Source: Hwanghaeella sp965227365 (GTDB lineage: Bacteria > Pseudomonadota > Alphaproteobacteria > UBA8366 > Aestuariispiraceae). From it: a DNA stretch of 64,000 bases. The notes under the pieces were generated by a model, which was given only the letters and a program-made list of their open reading frames with translations, ran no database searches and was not told the origin of the DNA. Location: the NCBI RefSeq assembly GCF_965227365.1, contig NZ_OZ245754.1, positions 4,340,001 through 4,404,000 on the forward strand. Direction: 5' to 3'. Positions within the stretch are counted from its first letter, which is position 1; each line of letters opens with the position of its first letter. Position numbers and translations under genes: made by a program. This document shows positions 43,401 through 52,237 of this stretch, piece by piece.

Positions 43401-44957
43401 CACCGCCACCGGCGTGTCGTCGCCCATCGACCCGGTCGCTTCCTTGCCGGTTTCGGCCATCGGCTGAAGGATCAGTTCCAGATCTTCCAGCGACCAACCA
43501 TAGGCGACCATCCGCTGACGAATTTCATCACGGTCCATTGCCGGTTCGGGTTCGACCGCTTCGGACCGGTCGAGCGTCTTGATGTTTTCCACCCATTCAT
43601 GGAACGGGGACTTGCCGGCCACGTAGTCCTTCAACTCGCGGTCATGCAGCAGACGGCCGTTCTTCAGATCGACCGCGATCATCTCGCCCGGCCCGAGCCG
43701 GCCTTTTTCCATGACCGTCTTTTCATCGACCTTCACCATGCCGATTTCCGACCCGACGATCAGCAAACCGTCGCCGGTGACGACGTAGCGCAGCGGCCGC
43801 AGACCGTTCCGGTCCAGACCGGCCAGGACCCAGCGCCCGCCATAGCCGCAAATCGCGGCGGGGCCGTCCCAGGGCTCCATGATCCCATTGGCGTATTGAT
43901 AATAGTCGCGGTGATGCTGCGGCACCGTCTCCGACTGTTCCCACGCTTCGGGAATAAGCATGGACTTCACTTCGGGCAGATCGCGCTTGGTCCGGACCAG
44001 CGTTTCGAAAACCGCGTCCAGGGCCGACGAGTCCGAACTTCCAGGCTGAATGATCGGTTTGATGTCGTCCACGGCATCCCCGAAGATCGGGTCGTCGAAA
44101 CGGATTTCGTGGCTCTTCATCCAGTTGACGTTGCCCAGCAGCGTGTTGATTTCCCCGTTATGGGCAAGCACGCGGAAAGGCTGCGCCAAGGGCCAGGCCG
44201 GGAAGGTGTTCGTCGAGTAGCGCTGGTGATAGATCGCGAAGTTGGAGACGAACAGCTCATCCAAGAGGTCCGGGTAGAACGCCGTCAGCTGTTCGGCCAG
44301 GAACAGCCCCTTGTAGATGATCGACCGGCAGCTGAGGGAACAGATATAGGCGTCCCGGATATTCTGGGCGAGGACCGCCTTTTCGATCCGGCGGCGGATG
44401 ATGAAAAGATCGGTCTCGAACGCCTGATCGCTGACTTCGCGCGCATTCTCGACCATGATCTGTTCGATTTCGGGGCGCGTCGCGTTCGCCTTTTCCCCAA
44501 TCACGGAAATGTCGACGGGAACCTGCCGCCAGCCGTAGATCCGGTGACCGCGACGGATGATTTCGGATTCGACGATCTGACGCACGGTTTCCTGCGCGGC
44601 GAGATCGGTACGCGGCAGGAAGACCATGCCGACCGCCAGCAGCCCGGCGCCCGGTTCGTGACCGGTGCGGCGAATATGCCGGCGGAAGAATTCCTGCGGA
44701 ATCTGGACATGGATGCCGGCGCCGTCGCCGGTCTTGCCGTCGGCGTCGACCGCGCCCCGGTGCCACAGGGCCTTCAGGGCCTGAATGCCGGACTCGACCA
44801 CGTCGCGGCGCGGCGTTCCGTCGATGGAGGCGATCATGCCGACGCCGCAGGCGGAGGTTTCCGTCGAGGGCATGTACATGCCCTCGCGTTCGAGGCGCTC
44901 GGCCTCCTGCCGATACTTTTCGACCCAGCCCGTCTGATCCTGATGTGTAGACGTCAT
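40410..44957 (-). CDS. gltB: Glutamate synthase (NADPH) large subunit
   Basis: A 1515-residue GOGAT alpha subunit. With GltD it makes two glutamates from glutamine and 2-oxoglutarate, the main nitrogen-assimilation route. The N-terminal glutamine amidotransferase nucleophile is the cysteine in TSACGVGMIAS (near residue 37), exposed after removal of a short propeptide. The FMN/2-oxoglutarate barrel holds GHSGGTGASPQTSIKYAGLPWELGL, and the iron-sulfur ligands are in CIMVRQCHSNTCPVGVC. The C-terminal GXGXG beta-helix carries repeated glycine-rich strands. It follows gltD in the same operon. Confidence 0.97.
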   Translation of the reverse strand: MTSTHQDQTGWVEKYRQEAERLEREGMYMPSTETSACGVGMIASIDGTPRRDVVESGIQALKALWHRGAVDADGKTGDGAGIHVQIPQEFFRRHIRRTGHEPGAGLLAVGMVFLPRTDLAAQETVRQIVESEIIRRGHRIYGWRQVPVDISVIGEKANATRPEIEQIMVENAREVSDQAFETDLFIIRRRIEKAVLAQNIRDAYICSLSCRSIIYKGLFLAEQLTAFYPDLLDELFVSNFAIYHQRYSTNTFPAWPLAQPFRVLAHNGEINTLLGNVNWMKSHEIRFDDPIFGDAVDDIKPIIQPGSSDSSALDAVFETLVRTKRDLPEVKSMLIPEAWEQSETVPQHHRDYYQYANGIMEPWDGPAAICGYGGRWVLAGLDRNGLRPLRYVVTGDGLLIVGSEIGMVKVDEKTVMEKGRLGPGEMIAVDLKNGRLLHDRELKDYVAGKSPFHEWVENIKTLDRSEAVEPEPAMDRDEIRQRMVAYGWSLEDLELILQPMAETGKEATGSMGDDTPVAVLSDQYRGLHHYFRQNFSQVTNPPIDSLRERSVMSLTTRLGNLGNILDQDASQLEILELESPTLTNADYKRVRKFLGDSAVEIDCTFIAGKPGDADLREAVYRIQHEAEDAVRGGAMHLVLTDQGMGDERAAIPMILAAAAVHTHLVNTQLRTFTSIGVRTGECFDVHYYAVLIGVGATCVNAYLAEEVIADRHRRGLFGDVSLEKAIENYQKAVKDGLLKIISKMGISIISSYRGGYNFEAVGLSRSLVAEFMPGLPSRISGIGLSGIQRQVLRQHKRAYDEDFVALPVGGFYRYRRGGETHAWEGDMIHTLQTAVAGDSYSIYRRYSESIRNLPPVNLRDLMDFDYAGEPAPLDEVESITEIRKRLVAPGISLGALSPIAHETLSIAMNRIGAKSDSGEGGEDPARYTPRPNGDNASSAIKQVASGRFGVTAEYLNNCKEIEIKMAQGAKPGEGGQLPGFKVSKIIAKLRHSTEGVTLISPPPHHDIYSIEDLAQLIYDLKQINPEAKVCVKLVARAGIGTIAAGVAKAHADVILISGHSGGTGASPQTSIKYAGLPWELGLSEAHQVLTLNGLRHRVRLRADGGMKTGRDVVIAAILGAEEYGLGTASLVAMGCIMVRQCHSNTCPVGVCTQDQSLIDKFTGSPEKVVNLFSFVAEEVREILASLGVRSLKEVIGRTDLLAQVNRGAEHLDDLDLNPLLVRADTGGTPAYCTMEGRNEVPETLDAQMIDDAKALFDDGEKMQLQYNVRNTYRAIGTKISSKITRQFGMAGLAPGHLHVRMRGSAGQSLGAFAVQGLKLEVLGDANDYVGKGLSGGSIVVRPITVSPLASQDNTIIGNTVLYGATAGTLYAAGRAGERFAVRNSGAVTVVEGCGSNGCEYMTGGVVTILGNVGDNFGAGMTGGMAFVYDRDGDFMHRLNPGSVSVNRLETDYWSDFCRRHIEDHFRETHSKWADGLLADWELNRQHFWHVVPYEILEKLEHPVSLDGDKAAVPAE

Positions 44958-44990
44958 CGAACTACCCCTTTTCCCGCGCCGTGGCGCGCC

Positions 44991-46436
44991 TTATTCCGCG
45001 GCCGCTGCGCTTTCGGAAGCGCGCGCCTGGATGTATTCGTGAATATTGTCGGCAGCGTCGCGGCCGTCGCGGATCGCCCAGACGACAAGGCTGGCGCCGC
45101 GCACGATGTCGCCGGCGGCGAACACGCCGTCCAGCGCGGTCATCTTGCTGCGGTGATCCACACGCACGGTGCCCCAGCGCGTCACCGGCAGGTCCGGGTC
45201 GCCGAACATGCCGGGCAGATCTTCCGGATCGAAGCCGAGCGCCAGGATGGCCAGATCGGCGTCATGCAGTTCCGAACTGCCTTCGATCGGCTTGGGCGAC
45301 CGGCGTCCGGTCGCGTCCGGACGGCCCAGGCGCATCTGGACGGAACGTACGCCCGTGACCTTGTCGTCGCCGACAAAGGCCTCCGGCGCGGTCAGCCAGA
45401 CGAACTGCACGCCTTCCTCCTCGGCATTCTGCACCTCGCGCTGCGATCCCGGCATGTTTATCCGGTCTCGGCGGTACAGACATTTAACCGACTTCGCGCC
45501 TTGGCGGATGGCGGTGCGGACACAGTCCATCGCCGTGTCCCCGCCGCCGATCACGACGACGTTCTTGCCCGATGCATTCAGGCTGCCGTCATCGAATTCC
45601 GCGACCTCGTCCCCAAGGCCGACGCGGTTGCTGGCAGTCAGGTAGCTCATCGCCGGAATGACGTTTTCCAGACCGCGTCCCGGGACGGCCAGGTCACGCG
45701 CCTTGTAGACGCCGGTGGCGATCAGCACGGCATCGTGTTTTTCCCGCAGTTCGGCAAAGGTCACGTCTTCGCCGATGCGACAGTTCAGATGGAATTCGAT
45801 TCCGCCGTCGATGAGCCAGTCGGCCCGACGCTGAACGATTTCCTTTTCCAGCTTGAAGTTCGGAATGCCATAGACCAGCAGGCCGCCGATGCGGTCATAA
45901 CGGTCATAAACGTGGACTTCATATCCGCGCCGGCGCAGCTTTTCCGCCGCCGCCAGGCCACCGGGCCCGGCGCCGATGATGCCGATGGATTCCGGCCGCT
46001 GGCGTTTCGGGCGGATCGGCTTCACCCAGCCTTCTTCCCAGGCCGTGTCTGTCACGTATTTCTCGACCGAACCGATCGTGACCGTGCCGTGGCCGGACTG
46101 CTCAATGACGCAATTGCCTTCGCACAGGCGATCCTGCGGACAGATCCGACCGCAAACCTCCGGGAAGGTATTGGTGCCGCTGGAGACCTCGTAGGCCTCT
46201 TCCAGGCGACCTTCCGCGGTCAGCATCAGCCAATCGGGTATGTTGTTATGCAGCGGGCAGTGGATCTGGCAGAAGGGCACGCCGCATTGCGAGCAACGGC
46301 CCGCCTGGGCGGAGGCTTCGGCCGGCTTGTACTCTTCGTAGATTTCACCGAAATCCGTGCGGCGATCGTCGGCGGCCCGTTTCGTCGGCGTCCGTTGCTG
46401 GCGCGTTACGAACTTCAGCATCTGATCCGTTGTCAT
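44991..46436 (-). CDS. gltD: Glutamate synthase (NADPH) small subunit
   Basis: A 481-residue beta subunit that oxidises NADPH and feeds electrons to GltB through FAD and iron-sulfur clusters. The N-terminal 4Fe-4S region has CSQCGVPFCQIHCPLHNNIPDW and CGRICPQDRLCEGNC. The FAD site is IGIIGAGPGGLAAAEKLRRRGYEVHVYD, and the NADPH site is VVVIGGGDTAMDCVRTAIRQGAKSV. It is upstream of gltB by 33 bp. A 373-bp divergent gap precedes it (46437-46809). Confidence 0.97.
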   Translation of the reverse strand: MTTDQMLKFVTRQQRTPTKRAADDRRTDFGEIYEEYKPAEASAQAGRCSQCGVPFCQIHCPLHNNIPDWLMLTAEGRLEEAYEVSSGTNTFPEVCGRICPQDRLCEGNCVIEQSGHGTVTIGSVEKYVTDTAWEEGWVKPIRPKRQRPESIGIIGAGPGGLAAAEKLRRRGYEVHVYDRYDRIGGLLVYGIPNFKLEKEIVQRRADWLIDGGIEFHLNCRIGEDVTFAELREKHDAVLIATGVYKARDLAVPGRGLENVIPAMSYLTASNRVGLGDEVAEFDDGSLNASGKNVVVIGGGDTAMDCVRTAIRQGAKSVKCLYRRDRINMPGSQREVQNAEEEGVQFVWLTAPEAFVGDDKVTGVRSVQMRLGRPDATGRRSPKPIEGSSELHDADLAILALGFDPEDLPGMFGDPDLPVTRWGTVRVDHRSKMTALDGVFAAGDIVRGASLVVWAIRDGRDAADNIHEYIQARASESAAAAE

Positions 46437-46809
46437 GAAACGACCCCTTCCTGCCCAAGGCGTCCGCCCTGAACCTGCAACCCGAATTTTCCTCGCCGGA
46501 TCCCTAGGTTCAGGCCCGGCGGATGGGTTCTATACACAGGCCGGCGGGCGATGGCCACTGAAATCGTTCATATAGTTCCGTTTTGTTTACTAATATTTTT
46601 GGCTGTCGGCTCGTTTTGCCGCGCTGCGGCAAAATGCAGCGTTGGGCTTCAAATATTTAGTACCATTTCGGAACCATTCGCTTTTCAGCCGCTTTCTTGG
46701 TGGATTGCCGGTAGTTCTTTGCAGGCCGAAGCGATTCGCGATAGGCAGAAGGGCACGCCGCCGTGCCGGCCTGCACATCCGTTTTCAGCCACCACCACCG
46801 GGGGAGACC
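46437..46809. other. Divergent regulatory gap between gltD and uppP
   Basis: 373 bp with no convincing gene. The section 46550-46700 is much richer in A and T than its surroundings and contains a perfect hairpin (46614-46634). It may hold the promoters of gltDB (nitrogen control) and uppP or a small RNA. Short frames here have no family resemblance. Confidence 0.55.
46614..46634. repeat. Perfect hairpin in the gltD-uppP gap
   Basis: TTTTGCCGC (46614-46622) and GCGGCAAAA (46626-46634) around a 3-nt loop. T-rich and A-rich ends resemble a bidirectional terminator, but no nearby gene ends there, so it may mark a small RNA or an attenuator. Confidence 0.6.
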
Positions 46810-47643
46810 GTGGCTCTCTATCAAATGCTGATCCTGGCCGTCGTTCAGGGCCTGACGGAGTTCTTGCCGATCAGTTCGTCGGGGCACCTCGTACTGACCG
46901 GAAAGGTTATGTGCTGGGAAGACCAGGGCCTGGCCATCGACGTCGCCGTCCATGTCGGGACGCTTTTTGCGGTAGCGCTGTATTTCTGGCGCGACATCTG
47001 GATGATGACGATCGGGCTTGGCCGGCTGGTGACCGGGCGGGGCGGAACTCAGGCCAAAGTCCTGATCAGCGTCGTGGTCGGCACGATCCCTGTGGTGATC
47101 GTCGGCTTCCTCGCCAAGGACTATGTCGCCCTGGTTCTGCGCGATGTGGAAATCATCGCCTGGACGACCATCGGTTTCGGCATTCTTCTCTGGGTCGCCG
47201 ACCGTGTCGGCATGACCGTCTGGAGGGTCGAACATCTCGGCGTCTCATCGGCGCTGCTGATCGGCCTGTCCCAGGTACTGGCCCTGATTCCCGGAACCAG
47301 CCGTTCCGGCATCACCATGACCTCGGCGCGGCTTCTCGGCCTCGAACGGGCCGAGGCGGCGCGCTTCTCGATGCTGCTCTCCATCCCGACCATCCTCGGG
47401 GCCGGGCTGCTGACCGGCTTGGACATCTATGAGGAAGGCAACATGGCGCTGGGCGCGGATGTCATCCTTGCCGCGGCGATGTCCTTCGTCGCCGGCCTGG
47501 TCGCCATCGCGCTGATGATGCGCTGGCTGCGCCATGCCGGTTTCGGTCCCTTTGTGATCTATCGCCTGTTGCTCGGCGGCCTGCTGCTGTACTGGGTCTA
47601 CGGTCTCGGCCTGAGCGAGAGCGCAAGCCCGTTCTGCGGCTGA
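46810..47643 (+). CDS. uppP: Undecaprenyl-diphosphate phosphatase
   Basis: A 277-residue inner-membrane phosphatase (BacA family) that recycles the lipid carrier for peptidoglycan and other envelope polymers and can raise bacitracin resistance. Both signature motifs are present: LTEFLPISSSGHLVL near the start and LIPGTSRSGITMTSARL in the middle. About seven or eight hydrophobic helices follow. The GTG start at 46810 after a GGGGGAGA ribosome site gives the expected N-terminus VALYQMLILAVVQGLTEF; the longer frame back to 46642 has no match to the family. It is convergent with the NDUFA9-like gene. Confidence 0.92.
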   Translation: MALYQMLILAVVQGLTEFLPISSSGHLVLTGKVMCWEDQGLAIDVAVHVGTLFAVALYFWRDIWMMTIGLGRLVTGRGGTQAKVLISVVVGTIPVVIVGFLAKDYVALVLRDVEIIAWTTIGFGILLWVADRVGMTVWRVEHLGVSSALLIGLSQVLALIPGTSRSGITMTSARLLGLERAEAARFSMLLSIPTILGAGLLTGLDIYEEGNMALGADVILAAAMSFVAGLVAIALMMRWLRHAGFGPFVIYRLLLGGLLLYWVYGLGLSESASPFCG

Positions 47644-47657
47644 CACAGGCCCAAGTT

Positions 47658-48602
47658 TCAGGCGCTCGCGAACCGCCCGCCGCGGCGATAGACATCCATA
47701 TAGGTCGGCAAGATCGCCCGGATTGCCGTCGGCTCCACGCCGAGATCCTTCAGCCCCGGTGCGCCATGGGCGACCACATTGTCGGATTTCAGCATTTCGA
47801 CCTGATCGCGCGTCAACGGCGCGCCCGGCAGCCATCCGGTCAACGCCCCCATCAGCGAGGCGACCGGGAAGGGGATGGAGACAAGCCGGACATTCTGCCC
47901 CGTCTCCCGCAGCATCATCTGCAGCAATTCCTTGAAACTGTATTCCGCCGGCCCGCCCAGTTCATAGGTCTTTCCGCGCGCTTGCGGATTGGTCATGGCG
48001 GCGATCACCGCGGCGGCCACGTCTCCGACATAAACCGGTTGGAACTTGGTCGTCCCGCCGCCGATCAACGGCAACGCGGGCGACAACCGGGCCATCTCCG
48101 CGAACATGTTGAAGAAACTGTCCCGCGGGCCGAAGACGATGCTGGGGCGCAGGATGACCGCGCTTGGGAAGGCTTCCAGGACCGCCTTTTCACCCGCCGC
48201 CTTGGTCCGGGCATAGGCCGCGCGAGAGTTTTCCGAGGCGCCGATCGCGGAAATCTGGACGAAGGCCCCGGCGCCGGCCGCGGCCGCCGCGCGGGCGGCG
48301 ATGCCCGGCCCTTCCGCCTGCACACTGCGGAATTTCTGCTTGCCGCCCTCGGCCAGAATGCCGACCAGGTTCACCACCGCGTCCGCCCCCTGCACCGCTG
48401 CCCGGATCGAGGCCTCGTCGCGGATATTCGCCTGTACCGGCGTCACCTGCCCGACATCGCCCATGGGCTTCAGCGAGAGCGCCGCTTCCGGGTCACGGCA
48501 GGCAACCCGCACCCGCGCGCCCGCTGCGGCGAGGTCCTGCACGACCTGCCGTCCGACGAAACCCGACCCGCCGATGACGGTCACCATTTTCGGCATCTGC
48601 AT
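47658..48602 (-). CDS. Complex I NDUFA9-family NAD(P)-binding protein
   Basis: A 314-residue atypical SDR. The N-terminal VTVIGGSGFVGRQVVQDLAAAGARVRVACRDPEAA carries the GxxGxxG cofactor loop. GADAVVNLVGILAE, FVQISAIGASENSRAAYARTKAAGEKAV and AVILRPSIVFGPRDSFFNMFAEMARLSPALPLIGGG are typical of the NDUFA9 family found in alphaproteobacteria, related to the mitochondrial complex I accessory subunit. Its bacterial role (respiratory assembly or quinone pathway) is not firmly known. The ATG at 48602 follows GGAGGG. Confidence 0.88.
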   Translation of the reverse strand: MQMPKMVTVIGGSGFVGRQVVQDLAAAGARVRVACRDPEAALSLKPMGDVGQVTPVQANIRDEASIRAAVQGADAVVNLVGILAEGGKQKFRSVQAEGPGIAARAAAAAGAGAFVQISAIGASENSRAAYARTKAAGEKAVLEAFPSAVILRPSIVFGPRDSFFNMFAEMARLSPALPLIGGGTTKFQPVYVGDVAAAVIAAMTNPQARGKTYELGGPAEYSFKELLQMMLRETGQNVRLVSIPFPVASLMGALTGWLPGAPLTRDQVEMLKSDNVVAHGAPGLKDLGVEPTAIRAILPTYMDVYRRGGRFASA

Positions 48603-48771
48603 TATCCCAACCCTCCATGACGCGGCGTTTCCGCCTGTTTCATCGGAATCTAGCGCAAGTTTTACGCAAGCCAAAAGGGCCCGGACGCATTTCCTAAACG
48701 GGAAAGTGAAAGAAACGCATTCTTCGGTGTTGACATTACCCGCCGGCTCGCAGATACACCCCCTTCGTCGA

Positions 48772-48858
<87 letters not shown>

Positions 48859-48922
48859 ATCTCGACGAACCCCGTTGAAAAATAACGAAATCCCCTGATA
48901 TCAAGGGCTTCGCCTCACCAAA

Positions 48923-48934
48923 CTGGTACACAAA
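48923..48934 (+). repeat. Left arm-type integrase site candidate
   Basis: CTGGTACACAAA, identical to 56080-56091. It lies 55 bp inside attL, just upstream of the integrase start, and in a circular form would flank the core on one side. Confidence 0.6.
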
Positions 48935-48949
48935 GGTGGGGCACAGAGC

Positions 48950-50587
48950 ATGTTGTACAGGGTTGTTCGTCCGATGAAACGTCGCGACTCCGCGAACCAT
49001 TATTTCCGCAAACGCATTCCGCTTGATGTGCTGGATAGGGCCAGGGGCACGACCCTGAGCATTCCGGTTGGCGACAAGGTTGTAACCAAGGTCGTCGCTC
49101 CGTCAGCGCAGGACGTGAAGGTGTCCCTTGGCACATCCGATCCGGAAGAGGTTAAGGCGCGCAATTTTGCCGTCGAAGCGTACCTGGAGGGCGTGTGGAA
49201 GTCGCTCCGCGACGGCCCTGTGAGCCTATCACACAAGCAAACCGTGGCCCTGTCCGGCGAACTCTACAAGATGTGGGTCGACGCGATGGGTGACAATCCT
49301 GGTTCGCCTGCATTGTGGCAAAAGATGAGGGTCCTGAACGAATCAGCTCGACGAGGTGAGGCTGGAAACGCGAAGTTGATGATCCCTAGCCCCTCCAAGA
49401 CACAAGCGAGCCTTGAGTTCCGATTCGGCCCGTTTCTCGACTTGATATTGGCAAAGCATGCATTGGTCGTGGACGAAAAAAGTCGCAACCGGCTCCTAGT
49501 ACAAACCGCTAATGCGATGGATGATGTTGCCGCGAAACTTGGGAAGTTTGCGGAGGGAGACTACAGCGAAGACGATGCGGGGAAGCGCTTTCCGAAGTGG
49601 GAAGAGAGCGTGACACCGACTCCTCCTCAGACGCCCTCAGTTAGCCTGAAAGGGCTCCTGGAGGGCTGGTGGAAGGAAGCCGAGAACGCCGGTCGGTCCA
49701 AGAGCACCAAGGCCAGCTACACCCAAGCGATCACTGCTCTGCGTCGTTTCCTCAAGCACGACGATGCAACCAAGGTCACCCCGAATGACATCGACGCGTT
49801 TGTCGCGCACCTCCAGGGAACCGTAAATCCTCGAACCGGAAGCACTCTTAGTCCGAAGACTATCGGCGACAGCTACCTCGCAGGAACCAAGGCGGTGCTT
49901 AGCTGGGCGGTTAAGAAAAGACTGCTTCCAACCAACCCGGCTCAAGGCATAGCTGTCATGAAGGCGAAGAAGCCGAAGATTCGGGAGCGATACTTCCGCC
50001 TAGAGGAGCGGAAGGCCATACTCTCGGCCGCAAAAAACCACTCACCCAAAGGATGGGAGAAGCCCAAGACGACCAACGCCAAACGCTGGGTTCCGTGGTT
50101 GTGCGCCTATACCGGTGCCCGCGTTGGGGAAATGATCCAACTTCGCAAGAGAGATGTCCGCGAACAAGAAGGGCACTGGGTAATAGTCGTTACTCCTGAA
50201 GCCGGAACGGTGAAGAACAAGGAAATGCGCTTCGTGCCTGTTCACGACCATCTGGTCGAGGAAGGGTTCCTGGACTTTGTGAAGGGTGAAGGTAGCGGAT
50301 ACCTATTCCTGAACGCCAAGGAAGGCGACGATATCACCGGGAAACGGAACGCAGCCAAAAACAGATTGGCCGACATGGTCAAACCAATCATCGGTTCTGA
50401 AGACATCATGCCAAGTCACGGCTGGCGGCATACCTTCAAGACGCTTGCCAGGGAAACCGAAGGCTGCGACCCGAAGGTCTGCAACGACATCGTCGGCCAC
50501 AGCGCTAGCACTGTTGGAGATGGTTACGGCGAGTCCACCGTAAAGGCTTGCGCCCTGTTCATGAGCAAATTCCCTAGGGTCATCTAG
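48950..50587 (+). CDS. int: Tyrosine recombinase / integrase
   Basis: A 545-residue phage-type integrase directly downstream of tRNA-Leu. The N-terminal ~110 residues (VVRPMKRRDSANHYFRKRIP and VSLGTSDPEEVKARNFAVEA) resemble the DUF6538-type arm-binding region. A core-binding SAM-like domain lies at about 230-320. The catalytic domain has the first arginine in LCAYTGARVGEMIQL (near residue 390), PSHGWRHTFKT with the H-x-x-R pair, DIVGHSASTVGDGYGE with the second histidine and the nucleophilic tyrosine. All catalytic residues are present, so it is probably active. The ATG at 48950 is 83 bp after attL. Confidence 0.93.
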   Translation: MLYRVVRPMKRRDSANHYFRKRIPLDVLDRARGTTLSIPVGDKVVTKVVAPSAQDVKVSLGTSDPEEVKARNFAVEAYLEGVWKSLRDGPVSLSHKQTVALSGELYKMWVDAMGDNPGSPALWQKMRVLNESARRGEAGNAKLMIPSPSKTQASLEFRFGPFLDLILAKHALVVDEKSRNRLLVQTANAMDDVAAKLGKFAEGDYSEDDAGKRFPKWEESVTPTPPQTPSVSLKGLLEGWWKEAENAGRSKSTKASYTQAITALRRFLKHDDATKVTPNDIDAFVAHLQGTVNPRTGSTLSPKTIGDSYLAGTKAVLSWAVKKRLLPTNPAQGIAVMKAKKPKIRERYFRLEERKAILSAAKNHSPKGWEKPKTTNAKRWVPWLCAYTGARVGEMIQLRKRDVREQEGHWVIVVTPEAGTVKNKEMRFVPVHDHLVEEGFLDFVKGEGSGYLFLNAKEGDDITGKRNAAKNRLADMVKPIIGSEDIMPSHGWRHTFKTLARETEGCDPKVCNDIVGHSASTVGDGYGESTVKACALFMSKFPRVI

Positions 50588-50675
50588 CGGGTGCGGTTAC
50601 GTACCTGGATATCTGTGCACCTGCCGTGTGAAAGTATGCATTTTGCACCCCCCAAGGAGTGCATAGGTTGCCGTG

Positions 50676-51500
50676 TCAGTAGTCCAAGTCTTCATCGTCG
50701 AAGTCGGGCAGGTGATGGCGGAGTTCCAGCGCCAGTTCAGGCATACGTCGCCCAAAGTGGATTTCGAGTGCCATCGCGGCCAGGGTCACGTTGTTCGACA
50801 ACTTTGTGCCGAATTCATTGGTCAGCCGGTCGGCATAGTCGTTCGCCTGGGCCTGCAACTTGTCCTTCATCTCATCGTCAGTGAGGATATTCTGCTGTTT
50901 TCCTTGGTAGACGCTCAGCGCCTGGAACCAGCGCTCCCAGTCGTAAGCTTCATCTCCTAGTGCTGCCTTCACCCGGCGCATGGTCGCAACGGTGCCATCG
51001 GATATCCCGGCGGCCTCCCTGATCTGCTTCTTCGTGTATTGACCCAGCAGGACCAACCGCCACCCGTAGTCGGTCCTCTCGTTGGAAGTCATCGGCAGTT
51101 TGGCCTTGCTGTTGGCCCTGCCTGCCTCCAGGACGGCCTGCTCGAGCGATCCAGTGAAGTAGGCCACCGGAACGCCATCCGTCACCCCAGCGATCCTATA
51201 GGCCTCCACACGGTGGTGACCATCGAGCAGAACGGGTGTCCGTCCCACTTGGATCACCAACAGGGGATCAAGGTGACCATGAGTCCTGATCGCCCGTTGC
51301 AGTTCGTTCAGGTGCCGCTCGTCCATGCCACGAGGCTGGAACAGGTCCGGACGCTGTTCAATCGCCGTAATGGGAAGCCGGTTGGGAAGAGGGTCTGGCG
51401 ATTGGCCCTCGCCCGCCAGCGCCGCAAGCGCCCGGAGCGTGTCGCTGGGACCGAAGACCAGTTCCTGTTGGTCCGTGTTCACTGCTGCATCCATAGTCAT
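50676..51500 (-). CDS. Orphan ParB-like (ParB N-terminal / Srx-fold) protein
   Basis: A 274-residue protein. PNRLPITAIEQRPDLFQPRGMDERHLNELQRAIRTHGHLDPLLVIQ and LLDGHHRVEAYRIAG are the ParB/sulfiredoxin-fold nucleotide-binding motifs (the G-H-x-R box). A helical region (KKQIREAAGISDGTVATMRRVKAAL) could be the DNA-binding helix-turn-helix. The C-terminus is acidic (DFDDEDLDY). No ParA partner is in the element, so a role in partition, transcription or DNA modification cannot be settled. Its start overlaps the preceding gene's stop by 4 bp (ATGA). Confidence 0.82.
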   Translation of the reverse strand: MTMDAAVNTDQQELVFGPSDTLRALAALAGEGQSPDPLPNRLPITAIEQRPDLFQPRGMDERHLNELQRAIRTHGHLDPLLVIQVGRTPVLLDGHHRVEAYRIAGVTDGVPVAYFTGSLEQAVLEAGRANSKAKLPMTSNERTDYGWRLVLLGQYTKKQIREAAGISDGTVATMRRVKAALGDEAYDWERWFQALSVYQGKQQNILTDDEMKDKLQAQANDYADRLTNEFGTKLSNNVTLAAMALEIHFGRRMPELALELRHHLPDFDDEDLDY

Positions 51501-52159
51501 TTTAACTCTCTTACTGCCTGGGCGATGTCTTTCAGTTCCTGCTGCTTTTTTTCAGCTTCCTCGGCTTCCTTCTTGGCCAACATCATCCCAGCCATCCCGA
51601 ACGTCTCAGCCAGGGCTTTGCCCATGATGACCGTGGCGGCTGGAGCAAGGTCGAGATAGACCCGCTTCCTCGTGCCGCTAGAAGGGTCAAGCCACGTCCC
51701 CGAGTTCACCTGGGTGAGCCCTCGGACCCGCCGGGTCAGCTGGTGCCAAAAGGCCTCGTCGGAGAGGAAACGACGTCCGGCCTGTTCCTGCATGATGAAT
51801 AGTGCCAGGGTCGTCTCCATCACTTCATCCGGCGATACATGCTCCGACACCCGAACGATCTCTTCGCTGGCTAGACGGTTGTACCGATTCATCGGCCTGC
51901 CGTTCTGGTACGCCGCCACAACACCCTTGCAGTTGCTCACAAGAGCCATCCAACGGGCCTCTATGGAAGCCCACAGGGTGCTATCGGGATTGTTCCGCCT
52001 ACGCTCCCGGACGGTCTCGACGTACGGTTTCAACTCGGCCTTGGTGACGCCCAACTGCGAGGGGTGACCATGGCGGCGCTGGCGGGATTTATGAGTCGAG
52101 CAGAGCCGACCGAAGCGGGTAGATGCTTGGGTGCATCCAGGGACGCGACACGGGTTCAT
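51497..52159 (-). CDS. Hypothetical protein with N-terminal zinc-finger-like motif
   Basis: A 220-residue protein I do not recognise. Residues about 4-23 hold C-x4-C-x10-C-x2-H (CRVPGCTQASTRFGRLCSTH), a probable zinc-binding finger of the kind seen in phage HNH-associated proteins. The rest is mostly helical, ending in a charged coiled-coil-like tail (KKEAEEAEKKQQELKDIAQAV). It lies between the resolvase (78 bp upstream) and the ParB-like gene (4-bp overlap), so the three probably form one operon transcribed from the res region. Confidence 0.7.
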   Translation of the reverse strand: MNPCRVPGCTQASTRFGRLCSTHKSRQRRHGHPSQLGVTKAELKPYVETVRERRRNNPDSTLWASIEARWMALVSNCKGVVAAYQNGRPMNRYNRLASEEIVRVSEHVSPDEVMETTLALFIMQEQAGRRFLSDEAFWHQLTRRVRGLTQVNSGTWLDPSSGTRKRVYLDLAPAATVIMGKALAETFGMAGMMLAKKEAEEAEKKQQELKDIAQAVRELK

Positions 52160-52237
52160 AGGTGGCCTTAAGGAATTTTCGCACCCGGCCCCAGAGACAC
52201 AGACACGAAAGAATATGAAGGGAGGGAGAAAACGGAC

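Noticed and set aside
41781..46472. A 1563-codon open frame on the plus strand opposite gltB and gltD
   Set aside because: It mirrors the strongly biased codons of gltBD in a GC-rich genome; the product has no family pattern and both real genes are certain.
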